Source of the DNA: Muscardinus avellanarius
Taxonomy: Eukaryota > Chordata > Mammalia > Rodentia > Gliridae
DNA length: 64,000 bases
Reading direction: 5' to 3'
NCBI GenBank assembly: GCA_963383645.1
Contig: OY726565.1
Location: forward strand, 40,264,444 to 40,328,443
The position numbers and the translations under genes are program-made. A model generated the notes under the pieces. That model had not been told where the DNA came from and made no database searches. It saw only the letters and a list, made by a program, of their open reading frames with translations. Below, one piece after another: positions 1 through 11,130 of this stretch; positions within the stretch are counted from its first letter, which is position 1; each line of letters opens with the position of its first letter.

Positions 1-314
1 TGGTACCAGGGATTAAACCCAAGGACATTCTACCTCTGCACTATCCCCAGCCCTATTTTTTAAATTTTGAAACAAGGTTTTGCTAAATTGCTGGGAGCCT
101 CACTAAATTGTTGAGGTGGCTTTGAACCCGTGACCTTAGTGTCTACAGTTTCCTAAGTACTGGGATTATAGGTGTAGCATCACACCTGGCTTTTTTTGCT
201 TGTTTTTTTAGACAGGCTCTTGTTAAGATGTCCAGGGTGATGTCCAACTTGCCATCCTTCTCCCTCAGTCTCTCAAGTAACTGGGATTACAGGCATACAA
301 CACAATGTGTGGCT
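1..314 (-). mobile_element. B1-dID SINE cut by window start, plus B1 relic
   Basis: From position 1 to about 190 lies the reverse complement of a full dimeric SINE. A second, diverged B1-like monomer follows at 209-314. Both are old copies. Confidence 0.8.
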
Positions 315-345
315 TAACTAGACTGAACTCCATTAATATGACCAC

Positions 346-347
<2 letters not shown>

Positions 348-385
<38 letters not shown>
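348..385. repeat. (GT)n microsatellite
   Basis: A run of about 19 GT units abuts the ID end of a minus-strand SINE, consistent with growth from its tail. Confidence 0.95.
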
Positions 386-386
<1 letters not shown>

Positions 387-824
387 TACTGGGGGTGGAA
401 CCCAGGGGCTTTTCTACCTCTGGGCTATATTCCCAGAACCCTTTTATTTTATTTTTATTTTTATTTTATGTTTTGGTAGTACTGGGGGTAGAACCCAGGG
501 GCTTTCTACCTCCGGGTATCCTCCCAGACCTATTTTATACTTTATTTGGAAACAGGGTCTCACTAAGTTGCTGAGAGCCTCACTCGGTAGCTGAGGTTGG
601 ATTTGAACCTGTGCGATCCTCCTGTTTCAGCCTCCCAAGCACTGGGATTACAAGTGTGCGCCACCATGCCCGGCCCAGACCCATTTTATACTTTATTTGG
701 AAACAGGGTCTCACTTAGTTGCTGAGAGCCTCACTAAGTAGCTGAGGCTGGCTTCAAACCTGCACAATCTTGTCTCAGCCTTCCAGGCGCTGGTATTACA
801 AGTGTGTACTACAACACCCAGCTA
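386..824 (-). mobile_element. Nested B1-dID SINEs, type II in type II
   Basis: An outer copy (ID half 386-450, B1 half 676-824) is split by an inner copy at about 472-675. The break is in the A-rich linker, with a TTTTATTT run before the inner element. Confidence 0.85.
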
Positions 825-1311
825 ATATGATCATTTTACTTCTGTACTTTTTACATAAATTACTATTAACCTTCTTACACAACAATCATTTTGGGAAATG
901 CTACAAATGTTTAAATATTTAGGGTAAAACAAGATCTATGTCTGACTGCATAGCTATCATATGTCATCATTCCTGTTATCAAAAATAGTTATAACTTAAT
1001 ATCTACACTGAATGTTTTCTCCAAACAGGAAAAGAAAATTATTCTTAGATTAACAAAATACTCAAAACATCTGTCCTTTCCCCCATCATAACTAAACCCC
1101 TAGTGCTGCTATTCATGGATATTCTCACTGGTTCCAAAAGGTAAATTTAACCTTAAAAGGCAAAGGCCAAATTCAATTTACAATAGGGTAGTAGATTCTT
1201 GGTATTTTCAAGAGAGATGACCCAATATGGATCTTTGTGAATCCTCCAATTCACTAATACTTTACAGCATTTCCCAGTTAATATGCATAAAGCTAAAATA
1301 CAGTCCCATCC
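825..1311. other. SNX14 intron, nothing recognised
   Basis: AT-rich sequence with no exon, RNA gene or repeat that I can name. Confidence 0.6.
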
Positions 1312-1538
1312 AGCTGGGCATGATGGCGCAAGCTTGTAACCCCAGCATTTGAGAGGCTGAGATAGGAGGATTACGCAGGTTCAAAGCCAGCCTCAGCTAC
1401 TTAATGAGGCCCTTTGCAATTCAGTGAGAACTTGTTTCAAAATTAAAGAATAAAAAATAGGGCTGGGGGTGTCACTTGGAGGTAGATTGCCTCTAGGTTC
1501 CATCCCCAGTACCACACACACACACAAAAAAAAAATAC
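1312..1538 (+). mobile_element. B1-dID SINE, type I
   Basis: Complete copy ending in ACAC and an A tail. Confidence 0.88.
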
Positions 1539-1803
1539 AGTCCTATCCAGGTGCCACTAAGTAAGAGATGAGAAACAGAAGACCACAGAAAGGCCTCCCA
1601 GGCTTATTCATGAGCTAAGTTACTCCTTCCCAAACAGAAGTCTGCAATTCAAATTTGTAGAAGTAAATGTGATTCAAATTTGTGCTTCAGCAAAACAAAT
1701 TACTAAATTCACCAGCATTCTATGTTCCTAAATATCAAAATGGAGAAAACCAAGTGCATGAAGGCTAACAGTGAAGATACTGCAAAATAGATAAAAATAA
1801 TTT

Positions 1804-1998
1804 AGCTGGAAATGGTGGCTCATACCTGTAATCCCAGTACTTAGCAGGCTGATACAGGAGGATGGCTGGATCACCGCCAGCCTCAACCTCATGAGGGCAT
1901 CTGCAATTTAGTGAGACCCTATTTCCAAATAAAAATAGCTCAGAGGTAGAATGCCTCTGGGTTTAATCCCCAGTACCTCCTGATACCCACACACACAT
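1804..1998 (+). mobile_element. B1-dID SINE, diverged
   Basis: Both halves are visible (GGTGGCTCATACCTG at the start, CCCCAGTACC at the end). The linker is shortened. Confidence 0.82.
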
Positions 1999-2085
1999 AA
2001 ATTCATCATTTACCTACAAAAGACTTATTTAGACTAGATATTTAGCTTAATTACCTTCACAAAGGTCAATAGAACTATTCCAAGA

Positions 2086-2302
2086 CTTTTTTTTTTTGCG
2101 GTACTGTGGATGTAACCCAGAGGTATTCTACCTCCAAGCTTCATTCTCAGCCCTATTTTGTATTCTTTTTTTTTATTTTGAAACAAGGTCTCATTGAGTT
2201 GCAGAGGACCACACCAAGTAGCTGAGACTGGCTGTGAACCGTGATCCTCCTGTCTCAGCCTCCCAAATATTGGGATTACAAGCATGAACCACCATGCCCG
2301 GC
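2086..2302 (-). mobile_element. B1-dID SINE, type I
   Basis: Full reverse-strand copy with poly-T start and CATGCCCGGCC end. Confidence 0.88.
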
Positions 2303-2335
2303 CAAGACTAATTTTTCAGTGTTAAAAAAAAAAAG

Positions 2336-2562
2336 GGCCGGGTGTGGTGGTGCACACTTGTAATCCCAAGCATTTGGGAGGCTGAGACCAGAGGATTGCG
2401 GTTCGTGGACAGCCTCAGCTACTTAGTGAGGCCCTTTGCAACTCAGTGAGACTCAGTTTCAAAATAAAAGAATAAAAAAATAGGGCAGGGGGTGGAGGTG
2501 TAGCTCGGAGGTTAAATGCCCCTGGGCTCCATCCCCAGACCTGCAAAAAAAAAAAAAAAAAA
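2336..2562 (+). mobile_element. B1-dID SINE, type I
   Basis: Full copy ending CCCCAGACC with a 17-A tail. It lies head to head with the preceding minus-strand copy, so the pair can fold as an inverted repeat. Confidence 0.9.
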
Positions 2563-2617
2563 TCTCTCCCAAATTTCATCCTAAACCCTCTTTCTCTCTC
2601 TCTCCTCTCCTTTTTCT

Positions 2618-2802
2618 TTTTTTGCGGTACTGGGAATGGAACCCAGGGGCATTCTACCTCTGAGCTACATCCCTAGGCCTATTTTTAGTCTTTTTAATTT
2701 TTGAAACAGGGCCTCATTAAGTAGCTGAGGCTGGCCACAAACCTGCAATTCTGTCTCAGCCTCCCAAGTACTGGGATTACAAGTGCGTGCCACACGCCTG
2801 GC
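2618..2802 (-). mobile_element. B1-dID SINE, type I
   Basis: Reverse-strand copy from GCGGTACTGGGAATGG to CACGCCTGGCT. Confidence 0.87.
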
Positions 2803-3293
2803 TTTGGAGCAGTTTTAGGTTCACAGCAGAACTGAGCATAAAGTACGGAGATTTCCCATATACCTCCTGCCTCAACATATGCATAGTCTCCCTCATTATC
2901 AACATCCCCCACAAGAATGGTACTTTTTTTATAATTGATAAACTTATGTTGACACATCATCATTAACCAGAATTCATAATTTACTTTGGAGGTAGCTTTT
3001 GGTGTTATACTTCCTATGAGATTTAACAAATAGATGATGACATACACCATTATCATATCACAGAAAGTAGTTTTGCTGCCCTGATAATTAACAGTGCTGC
3101 ACATACTTATCCCTGCCTCCCCACAACCTTTCTACCTCCTGGTCTTTTTACTGTTTCCTTAATTTTACCTTTCCCTCAATGGCATACAGTTGGAATCTCA
3201 GTTGGCAGCCTTTTTAGATTGGCTTTTTTCACTTAGTGATATGCATGTAAGGTTCCTCCATGTCTTTTAATGGCTTGATAGTGCTCTTTTTTT
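2803..3293 (-). mobile_element. Ancient L1-type LINE relic
   Basis: Text such as AGATTTCCCATATACCTCCTG, GATTGGCTTTTTTCACTTAG and CTCCATGTCTTTTAATGGC resembles the antisense 3' region of old mammalian L1 (L1M) elements. There is no intact reading frame. The family call is from memory. Confidence 0.55.
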
Positions 3294-3609
3294 TTTTTTT
3301 TCTTTTTTCTTTTTTGGCACTGGGGGTGGAACCCAGAGACATTCTACTTTCAAGCTACACTCCCAGTCCTATTTTTTTTATTCTTTATTTTCTGCGTGTC
3401 TAGGGATGGAACCCAGGGGCATTTGACCTCCAAGCTACGTGCCCTGCTCTATTTTTTTTTTTTATTCTTTATTTTTGAAACAGGGTCTTACTAAGTTGTC
3501 TTACAGTTGTCTTACTTAGACAAGTGGCTGAGGCCATTCGTGAACCCCGATCCTCCGGTCTCAGCCTCCCAAATGCTGGGATTACAAGCATGCCCCACCA
3601 CGCTCGGCT
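3280..3609 (-). mobile_element. Nested B1-dID SINEs
   Basis: An ID half at about 3318-3375 is followed by a second ID half (from about 3392, type I) and a B1 half to 3608. One SINE appears inserted in the linker of another. The B1 half carries a short duplication around CTAAGTTGTCTTACAGTTGTC. Confidence 0.75.
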
Positions 3610-3664
3610 TCTTCATTTTTATTTATTTATTTTTGTAGGTCTGGAGATGAAACGCAGGGGCCAG

Positions 3665-5071
3665 ACAGGATGGCCAGAGAAGCCAGACTTAGGTACTTCC
3701 CTTCTTCCACACAGAGGGCTGGAGCTGGTTGGAGTAGGGTATTTCCTTTTCCCTGATTAGTTAGGCTCTGCTTAGTTTCTCTTGAGGGTGACCTTACCAA
3801 GAACAGAATGCTCGAATGTTCTGATGTACATCAAAATGGTTCCTTTTCCCTTCCTCTACCAGAAGCAGGAGGGATTTTCTCAGATATTCACTGTGAGGAC
3901 TTAGTCAAGCCCGTAGAGGTAAAACTCACAAAAATATGGAGGACCTTTATGACCTCATCTCTCAGACTTGTCCACACGGAGTTTCCAGCCATTTGCCAGT
4001 TATGGCTCAGGTTTTCCTACCTCAGCAGGGATTCCTGCTCCTACTATCTGTGATCCTCTGCAGTTACCTATTTGTCTCTCTCATTTGGGGGACAGTGGTT
4101 TTCCTGTGATCTTCTCTCTCTCTGGTAGATCTAAGAGCTATTGATTTTTAATTTGTTCAGCTTTTTACTTGTCACAAGGAAACAGTGACTTCTAGTTTCT
4201 TACACAGTGGACAGAATACCAAAGTCACCCTCTTCTCTTTCTTTAGGTTTTTCTCCCTGAGCATTAGTATCCACTCACATATGACTCTCAAGTTTTCACT
4301 AATCTACCCTGCACTTTCCTCTCACTTCCATATCTAGAAAAATAGAAATGTAATTTCCTGCTAGACATTTTCTCTTGGATAACTGTTGGATAGTAATAGG
4401 CACTTCCATTTAAAATGTTCTAAACTTCCAAAGTGGAGGTTGTGGGAAGGTGTCCTAAGGTAAGTATCCTCTGCTTTGACCCCTTGAATTTTTCTCTTGT
4501 ATTACCCATTATTATGATTCATTTACTTAGTGGCCCAAACTTCCCAACTTTACAAGAGAGGTAACCATTCTCCTGCTTAGTGATACCTCTGTAACTTGAA
4601 TGTATTGAACTATATGTATTATCTGTTTTCCTGCTATAATGAGTTACTCAAGTAGATTTTTTTTTATATCTCTTATATTCTGTTTTGTGCCTGGAAAATG
4701 GAAAGTAGTCAATACATTTAAAATGAATGAAATGAATTCGAATCTTTTAGTCATATAGAAGAGTACAGTTAATCTCAAGGTACAGTATACAGTAGAACTC
4801 CAATGGTCCCATGACATATCACTTTGATAAGTTCAATTTTAAGTTATTGTTGAAAGAATCTGGTTATTATAGGAGTAGAAAACAGTCTTGTTTTAAAGTT
4901 CTTACTGGTAACATTGGAAGAATAAATTATATTTAACTAGCAAGTTGATTTTAATTGGTCATCCTATTTCTAAAGTAAGAACTCATAGTAAAAATTAGCT
5001 TCAATATTATCATATATTGTGACCTCAAAGAGTGCTAATTTATATAAAATTAATTTATTTAAATATTACAC
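3665..5071. other. SNX14 intron, long SINE-free stretch
   Basis: This 1.4-kb stretch has no SINE. The part near 4130-4260 (TTTGTTCAGCTTTTTACTTGTC) looks like a worn L1 3' end, but I cannot fix it. No exon was found, including the expected last SNX14 exons. Confidence 0.5.
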
Positions 5072-5167
5072 CTGGGATATAATTCATCATTTCTTCAAAA
5101 GTCTTTTTTGCTCCTTTTTGTTTATCTTGGAAAGAGCGAGGTTCGGTGTTTTCACAGAATATAGCAT
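5072..5167 (-). CDS. SNX14: SNX14 exon 21 of window (nexin C-terminal domain)
   Basis: A 96-nt exon encodes [20 protein letters not shown] then [11 protein letters not shown], with split aspartate codons at both ends. The acceptor is CTTGTAG and the donor CCCAG|GTGTAA. It covers about residues 853-885. The following exon (LLVKCIGEE-type) was not found in 1-5071 and should lie outside the window. Confidence 0.93.
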
Positions 5168-5342
5168 CTACAAGAAAAGAGTAGAAAGAAATATTTCTAA
5201 AATTTTCACCTACTTACATATAAAAACTTTTCCTCATACTTTAGTAAAAGTGCTAAAAAATAAAGAAAAACAAAATTAATTCTTTTAGATTAAAATCATT
5301 AAGTATATAAAACATGAAAGAAAGACATGATAAAGTACAAAC

Positions 5343-5507
5343 CTCTGAGAAGTGTTATGAGTGAGACCAAACGGTGCTCCTGAAATAGCTGTTCCAGTTT
5401 ACATTGAAGATAGTAGTCAGTATACACTTCCAGAGTGTTTTTAAAGAGGATTCGAGTTCCCATTAAAAGATGATGAAGCCAATCAGGAACTTGGAAAACT
5501 ACCCGTC
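5343..5507 (-). CDS. SNX14: SNX14 exon 20 of window (nexin C-terminal domain)
   Basis: A 165-nt exon encodes [40 protein letters not shown] and [14 protein letters not shown]. The acceptor is ATTCTCAG and the donor AGAG|GTTTGT. The [14 protein letters not shown] helix is typical of the nexin C domain, which in this family contributes to lipid-droplet targeting. Residues about 799-852. A 175-base intron follows. Confidence 0.96.
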
Positions 5508-5683
5508 CTGAGAATAATCAACTGAAATCACTTGTTGTTCAAGATATTCTAAATATTTCCCAATACAGAAACACAAATAACAATGGCTAATATTTCATTT
5601 GTAAACACTAGTAACTTTAATATGTTCAAAATCATTTGTATTGAATTCTTACAAAAATGTCATTAAAAATAAAAGATAAAAGC

Positions 5684-5900
5684 TGGGCGTAGTGGCGCAC
5701 ACTTGTAATCCCAGTGCTTCAGAGGCTGATACAGGAGGATCTCGGGTTCAAGAATAGCTTCAGCTACTTAGTGAGGCCCTCTGCAACTTAGTGGGAACTT
5801 GTTTCAAAACAAAGAATATAAAATAGGGCTGAGGGTATAGGTTGGAGGTAGAATGCCCTTGGGTTCCATCCCCAGTTATCACAAAAAATAAAAATAAAAT
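5684..5900 (+). mobile_element. B1-dID SINE, type I
   Basis: Full copy from GCTGGGCGTAGTGGCGCAC to CCCCAGTTATCAC with an A-rich tail. Confidence 0.88.
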
Positions 5901-5995
5901 ATAAAATGAAACAATATTCAAGAGTATTAATTTGTATCATAGAATTTGACAGATGAATGAAAACCCAATTTTAACATAAACTACTTAGATCTTAC

Positions 5996-6119
5996 CTACA
6001 TACATCAGGTAATCATAGACTCCTTCTACAGTCATCATCTCCATAAAATAATTCTGATTCTGCTTTCTCTCTGTATTTTCAGCACGGTTTGCATTATTCT
6101 TAAATAGATCATTGAAAAG
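5996..6119 (-). CDS. SNX14: SNX14 exon 19 of window (nexin C-terminal domain start)
   Basis: A 124-nt exon encodes [20 protein letters not shown], then [21 protein letters not shown], ending with one base. The acceptor is TTACTTTAG and the donor GTAG|GTAAGA. It leads into the C-terminal nexin domain, about residues 757-797. Confidence 0.95.
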
Positions 6120-6220
6120 CTAAAGTAAAAGTTGAAATAATAAAGATAGTTTTTACACCTACTTATGATAATCACTAAGGCTAAAGTAACCTATAGCAAA
6201 GGTATTAAATATTTTCGTTC

Positions 6221-6434
6221 TTTCTTTTTTTTGTGTGTGTAACACTAGGAATGGAATCCAGGGGTATTCTATCTTTGAGCTACACCCCAGTCCTATTTAG
6301 TTCTCTTATTTTGAAACAGGGTCTTAGTAAGTTGCGGAGGGCCTTGTGTTGCTGAGGCTGGCCCTGAACCTGTGATTCTCCTGTCTCAGCCTCCCAAGTA
6401 CTGGGATTACAAGTGTGCGTCATCATACCTGGCT
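6221..6434 (-). mobile_element. B1-dID SINE, type I
   Basis: Full reverse copy. It lies about 100 bases upstream of the exon 19 acceptor in transcript sense. Confidence 0.87.
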
Positions 6435-6505
6435 CTAAATATTTTCTGATCAAAACAAACTGTCAAGTACATTAAGACTGTATTCTAAAATTCCATGCTT
6501 ATATC

Positions 6506-6705
6506 CTGGTATGGTGGCACACACATGTAATCCCAGTACTTGGGAGGCTGAGACAGGAGGATTGCAGATTCGAGCACACCTCAGCAAGTAGTGAGACAGA
6601 CATTCATTAACCTAGTGAGACATTTCAAAATAATAATAAAATAGGGCTCAGAATATAGCTCAGAAGCAGAATGTTCCTAGGTTCAATTCCTAATGACATT
6701 TTATT
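6506..6705 (+). mobile_element. B1-dID SINE, diverged
   Basis: Copy with a direct CAAGTAGTGAGACAGACATTC change in the B1 half and a worn ID half. Confidence 0.8.
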
Positions 6706-6808
6706 AAAAAAATAAAGTCCATGCTTATGCTCAAATTACATCAAATTACATAAAAACACACATTTCCCCCAAAATTATTATTACATAAAAGCTTGCATTC
6801 AGTTCATT

Positions 6809-6840
6809 TTCATTCATTCATTCATTCATTCATTCATTCA
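6809..6840. repeat. (ATTC)n microsatellite
   Basis: Eight TTCA units in a row. Confidence 0.95.
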
Positions 6841-6865
6841 ATATTTATGGAAATAAGGAATGAAT

Positions 6866-7042
6866 GTGGCAGAGTTCTACTCCCAAACTATACCCCCAGT
6901 CCTATTTTATTTTTATTTTGAAACAGGGTCTCACAAGGTTAATGAGAGTCTCACTTCTTGCTAAGGCTGTCCTGAAACCTGCTATCCTCCTATCTCAGCC
7001 TCCCAAAAACTGGGATTATAGATATGTACCACCATGCCTGGT
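6866..7042 (-). mobile_element. B1-dID SINE, 5' part lost
   Basis: Reverse copy lacking the outer ID end. It starts at GTTCTACTCCCAAACTATACC. Confidence 0.82.
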
Positions 7043-7198
7043 TTGCATTCACAGTAGATAAAACAAATGATTCATTAGACATGTAGAACCCCTCTCCTTT
7101 GTTTTTATACACCAAAAGGAGCAAAGTAACTTATAAAAATGTGTAAACATACTACTGATAGCTATTTTGTGTGTGTGTGTGGGGGGGGTTGTGTGTGC

Positions 7199-7632
7199 AT
7201 GTGGTACTGGGGGTTGAACCCAGGGGTATTCTACCTCCGAGCTACACCCTCAGCCCTATTTTTTAAATTATTATTATTATTCTTTATTTTGAAACAGGGT
7301 CTCACTAAGTTGTGGAGGGTCTCACTTCTTAGCTGAGGCTAGCTGCGAACCTGCAATCCTTCTGATATCAGCCTCCCACATACTGGGATTAAAAGCGTGT
7401 GCCAGCCGGGCATGGTGGCGCATGCTTGTAATCCCTGCGCTTGGGAGGTGGAGATAGGAGGATCGTGCAGGTTCAAAGCCAGATGCGCTGGCTTAAGAAA
7501 CACCGTTTCCAAAAATAAAAAAGTATAAAATAGGTCTGGGAGTGTAGCCCGGAGGTAGAAGGGCTTCCAGGAACCCCAGTACCACCAAAAACAAAACAAC
7601 AACAAAAAACCCATGTGCCACCATGCCTGGCT
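7199..7632 (-). mobile_element. B1-dID SINE split by a type III insertion
   Basis: A minus-strand SINE runs 7199-7403 and resumes at 7612-7632. A plus-strand type III copy with GCTGGCTTAAGAAACACC and TTCCAGGAACCCCAGT sits between (7404-7611). TGTGCCA occurs on both sides as the target duplication. Confidence 0.87.
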
Positions 7633-7813
7633 TTGATAACTAATTTTAATATAGACATGATTTAAAGAGTACAAATCATTAATTAATGGATTAGATGAAT
7701 ATTTAGCTTTAAGTAAAAGAAATTTCTTTAAACAAAGCCCAATCAGTGGGCTTTAAAAAAAAGCCTAATCAGTGAAGAAAAAAACAACATTTAAAGAATT
7801 ACTAACAATAAAA

Positions 7814-8023
7814 GCCAGACGTGGTGGCGCACGCTTGTAATCCCTGCACTTAGGAGGCTGAGACAGGAGGACTGCACAGGTTTGAAGCCAGCCTCAGCTA
7901 TTTAGTGAGGCTCTCAGCAACTTAGTGAGACCCTGTTTCCAAATAAAATATACAAAATAGGTCTGGAAGGTAAAAAGCCTCTGGGTTCCACCCCAGTACC
8001 ACCAAAAAAAAAAAAAAAAAAAA
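7814..8023 (+). mobile_element. Young B1-dID SINE, type II, perfect target duplication
   Basis: The copy is flanked by identical 21-base repeats at 7793-7813 and 8024-8044. The perfect duplication and the long pure A tail mark a recent insertion. Confidence 0.94.
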
Positions 8024-8055
8024 AAAGAATTACTAACAATAAAATGATAAAATAT

Positions 8056-8268
8056 ATGCCAGTCGTCGTTGTGCAAGCTTATTTATAACCCTAGTACTTG
8101 GGAGGCTGACACAGGAGGATCCCAGGCCAGCCTCGGCTACTTAGTGAGGCCCGCTGCAACTTAGTGAGACCCTGTTTCAAAATAATGAGTAAAATATAGG
8201 ACTGGGGTGTAGTTCAGATGTAGAATGTCCCTGGGTTCAATCCCCAGTACTGCAAAACAAACAAAAAG
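8056..8268 (+). mobile_element. B1-dID SINE, diverged
   Basis: Copy from GCCAGTCGTCGTTGTGC to CCCCAGTACTGC. Confidence 0.84.
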
Positions 8269-8638
8269 TCTGGATAGGTTTAAACAGCATATGAGACAAT
8301 CATACAACATTGAACAGAGTTAGAGACAAATCAGAAAACAAAAAAACAAAAAATGCCAGAGAAAGACTGGAAAGGAGACAGAAAATATGGAGAATGCTAA
8401 CAGAATGAGAATTAAACCAGAGTTTAAAAAGAGATAAGAGAGAAAATGGGCAAAAAGCAGTATCTACAGAGATAATAGCTCAGAGTTTTTCAAAACTGGT
8501 AAGAGAACTAAGATAGACTGGTAAGGTAACAATCTGAAAGATCACTGTTCTTCACAGCCAATATCCTAAACGGTTCCCGCCCACACCAATTTTGGGCTTG
8601 CCACATGGCTTATAGCTCTTTAACATTACATGTAGTAC

Positions 8639-8758
8639 CTTCTTGTTGTTTTCTGAAGTAGGGCTGAGAATGGTCAGTTCAGGTCTACTTGGTTTAGGCT
8701 TTGGAGATTCACAAGAATTAATAAAATTCATGATGAAAGGTTCCAAATGCTGACCTTT
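8639..8758 (-). CDS. SNX14: SNX14 exon 18 of window (linker)
   Basis: A 120-nt exon of 40 whole codons encodes [20 protein letters not shown] then [20 protein letters not shown]. The acceptor is TTGCCACAG and the donor AAG|GTACTA. It is the proline- and serine-rich linker between PX and the nexin C-terminal domain, about residues 717-756. Confidence 0.96.
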
Positions 8759-8891
8759 CTGTGGCAATAGATTATTGTAAGAAAAATGAAAATCAAGATT
8801 ATTATTTTAGTAACATATAACTTATTAAAATTCATTAATATTTACATGTTTTATGACTGTCATGTTATAAATACACATAAAGGTCATTTAC

Positions 8892-8932
8892 CTCTTTCAT
8901 TAATTTTCCAGGAACAGACTTTATGATTTTTC
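8892..8932 (-). CDS. SNX14: SNX14 exon 17 of window (linker)
   Basis: A 41-nt exon encodes KIIKSVPGKLMKE after completing a glycine codon. The acceptor is AATTGCAG and the donor GAG|GTAAAT. It is a short basic linker segment after PX, about residues 704-716. A 133-base intron separates it from the next exon. Confidence 0.95.
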
Positions 8933-9112
8933 CTGCAATTAAAAATAAAGTATTAATTTTATGAAGGCATAAAATACTTTCTGCACTTATGAATATTTCA
9001 GCAAGTAATTTAAAATAGTAAATAGCCAAACAAAAATTAAAACTGTATAAAGTATTTGTAATTGACCATTTGACACTCAACAGAACTTTATAATAAATGT
9101 GGTATTCTGAGA

Positions 9113-9273
9113 GCTGGGCGTGGTGGTGCACACTTGTAATCCCAGCATTTGAGAGGAGAGATCCAGGTTGTCAGCCAGCCTCAGCTACTTAGTGAGACCC
9201 TGTTTCAAAATAAGAAATAAGAAAAGGGCTGAGGGTGTAGCTCCAAGGTACAATGCTCCTAGGTTCCATACCC

Positions 9274-9277
<4 letters not shown>
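9113..9277 (+). mobile_element. B1-dID SINE with internal deletion
   Basis: The second part of the B1 half is missing (GAGAGGAGAGATCC junction, then a shortened CTACTTAGTGAGACC). The ID end runs into a CA repeat. Confidence 0.85.

Positions 9278-9324
<47 letters not shown>
9277..9324. repeat. (AC)n microsatellite on SINE tail
   Basis: About 23 AC units follow directly on the SINE end CCCAGTA. A B1-like fragment on the minus strand follows at about 9327-9389. Confidence 0.95.
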
Positions 9325-9326
<2 letters not shown>

Positions 9327-9582
9327 TTCTAATCCCATAACTCAGCCTACCAAGTACTGGTATAACAGGGATGCCCTAATATGCCAGGCAGCAGCAGCAG
9401 CAGCACTTCTTAAAAAGCCAATTCTCTCCCCATTCTAAAGATACATACTAAAAAAATCTAATGTTTACACATGTACAGATCTGTCTTGGAGCTCTCTATT
9501 TCATGGTTAACAGTGTGTAAGTCAAGATAAATGACAGAGTTCTCCAAACTTCTTCTAAAGTGTGTTAAAATTTGGTCTCAGC

Positions 9583-9778
9583 CGGGCGTGGTGGCGCACG
9601 CTTGTAATCCCAGCATACAGGAGGCTGAGACCTGGAGGATCGCGGTTCACAGACAGCCTCAGCTACTTAGTAAGGTCCTCTGCAACTCAGTGAGATCAGG
9701 TTTCAAAATAAAGAATAAAAAATAGGGCAGGGGGGGTAGCTTGGAGGTAGAATGCCCCTGGGTTCCATCCCCAGACCC

Positions 9779-9808
<30 letters not shown>
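9583..9808 (+). mobile_element. B1-dID SINE, type I, young
   Basis: Consensus-like copy ending CCCCAGACCCGC with about 30 A. AAAATTTGGTC flanks both ends as a target duplication. Confidence 0.92.
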
Positions 9809-9813
<5 letters not shown>

Positions 9814-10023
9814 GTCCCATGTGCATTCTTATAAACTAGATTCAGCTTGTCAAGGTATACACATATACAGTATCTATGACTTTGAGAATGAATTATATCT
9901 AAAAATCAACTTAGAGGTAGGTTTACATCTTTATAATTTTTTGTAGTTTCTTTTTTTTCCCTGCCATTAAAAGTAAGGTATTTATGTTATGAGGGCATAG
10001 TATACTTTCTGCTTATATGAATA

Positions 10024-10288
10024 TTGGAGATTGAACCTAGGGGCATTCTACTGCCAAGCTATACCCCCAGCCCTACTTTTTAATTCCTTACCTTTTTTTT
10101 TTTTTTTTTTTGTACTGGGAGTCGAACCCACTGAGCTATACCCACAGACCTAGCTTTTTATATAAAAACCGGGTCTTGCTAGGTTGCTGAGAGTCTCACT
10201 ACTTGCTGAGGCTGTCCTCAAACCTGCAATCTTCCTGTCTCAGCCTCCCAAGTACTAAAATTACAGGTATGCACCACCATGCCTGGTG
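10024..10288 (-). mobile_element. Nested B1-dID SINEs
   Basis: Two ID halves in series (10027-10090 and 10112-10158) precede one B1 half. One SINE has landed in the linker of another. Confidence 0.78.
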
Positions 10289-10439
10289 ACCGTTTTTTGA
10301 CTTCTAAACAATTATTTCTTTCTATTTACATGGGTCTTCGTTAGTATCCCTCGATAAAAGTTTATTAGTTTCTCTAACACATACATACTCTCTTACATAT
10401 ACATACGCTACCTAAGTTTATTCCCAAATGCTAATTTTA

Positions 10440-10745
10440 ACAGCTTTGAGTATCCTCCTTCAAATTACTGTCAAGGTTATATTTCTTAAACCCAAATCTG
10501 ATGAAGTATTCTACTATTTAAAACCTACCAATGTCTCTTCCTCCCTGCCTAGAAGATCAAGTGCAAATTCCTTAACAAGATACATCTGGCCATAAATTAT
10601 CTTTCTATCCTCACTCTCTTACATGTACCTTGCTTTCTAGAAAATTCACACATTCCTAGTTGATTCCTTCTTCCATATGCCAATCCTTCCAGCAATTTCC
10701 TTCTTGTGATTTCTTTCAAAATTTAGACAAATGACATCTATCAGC
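10440..10745 (+). mobile_element. L2 LINE relic
   Basis: The order CCAAATCTGATGAAGTATTC, CTACCAATGTCTCTTCC, CCTAGAAGATCAAGTGCAAA, CTGGCCATAAATTATC follows the 3' part of mammalian L2. It is strongly diverged. Confidence 0.6.
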
Positions 10746-10749
10746 CCTT

Positions 10750-10940
10750 TGTGGTGGCATATGCTTGTAATCCCAGTACTCAGGAGGCTGAGATAGGAGG
10801 ATCAGGTTCAAGGACAGTATTAGCATGTAGTGAGACTCTCATCAACCTAGTGAGACCCTGTTTCCAAATAGAAATAAAATGAGGCTGGGGGCATAGTTTG
10901 GAAGTAGAATGCCTCTGGGTTCAATCCCCAGTACCAAAAA
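10750..10940 (+). mobile_element. B1-dID SINE, diverged
   Basis: Copy from TTGTGGTGGCATATGC to CCCCAGTACC. Confidence 0.85.
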
Positions 10941-10989
10941 AAGATAACTAAAGGTCAGGCTCAATTTGAATACAAACTGTTTTCATGGC

Positions 10990-11062
10990 TAGAGAGCCAC
11001 GGAAACCCAGGGCCCCACACATGCTAACCAAGTGCACTACCAGAGAGCTACACCCCCTGACC
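10990..11062 (-). mobile_element. ID-type monomer SINE
   Basis: The reverse complement reads as a tRNA-derived ID element: AGAGCTACACCCCCTGACC end, with CCCAGGGCCCCACACATGC and AACCAAGTGCACTACC inside. Confidence 0.7.
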
Positions 11063-11069
11063 ATATTAT

Positions 11070-11130
11070 TTTTCTTATTTATTTATTTATTTATTTATTT
11101 ATTTGTTTATTTGTTTATTTATTTATTTTA
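11070..11130. repeat. (TTTA)n microsatellite
   Basis: TTTA/TTTG units lie ahead of a minus-strand SINE. Confidence 0.9.

Noticed and set aside
305..594. Open frames with long Cys-Val or Val-Cys runs
   Set aside because: They are translations of a GT repeat and SINE text. The same happens at 21527, 28595, 58598 and 60025.
1..5071. Last SNX14 exon(s) and 3' UTR
   Set aside because: I searched the minus strand for the expected C-terminal text (LLVKCIGEE, QLTYVLLDIV) and did not find it. It should lie before position 1.
9388..9405. (GCA)n run as a possible polyglutamine codon repeat
   Set aside because: It is about six units in an intron, at the end of a B1 fragment, with no coding context.
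10990..11062. tRNA gene
   Set aside because: The tRNA-like text belongs to ID-type SINEs; no copy folds as a full tRNA by eye.
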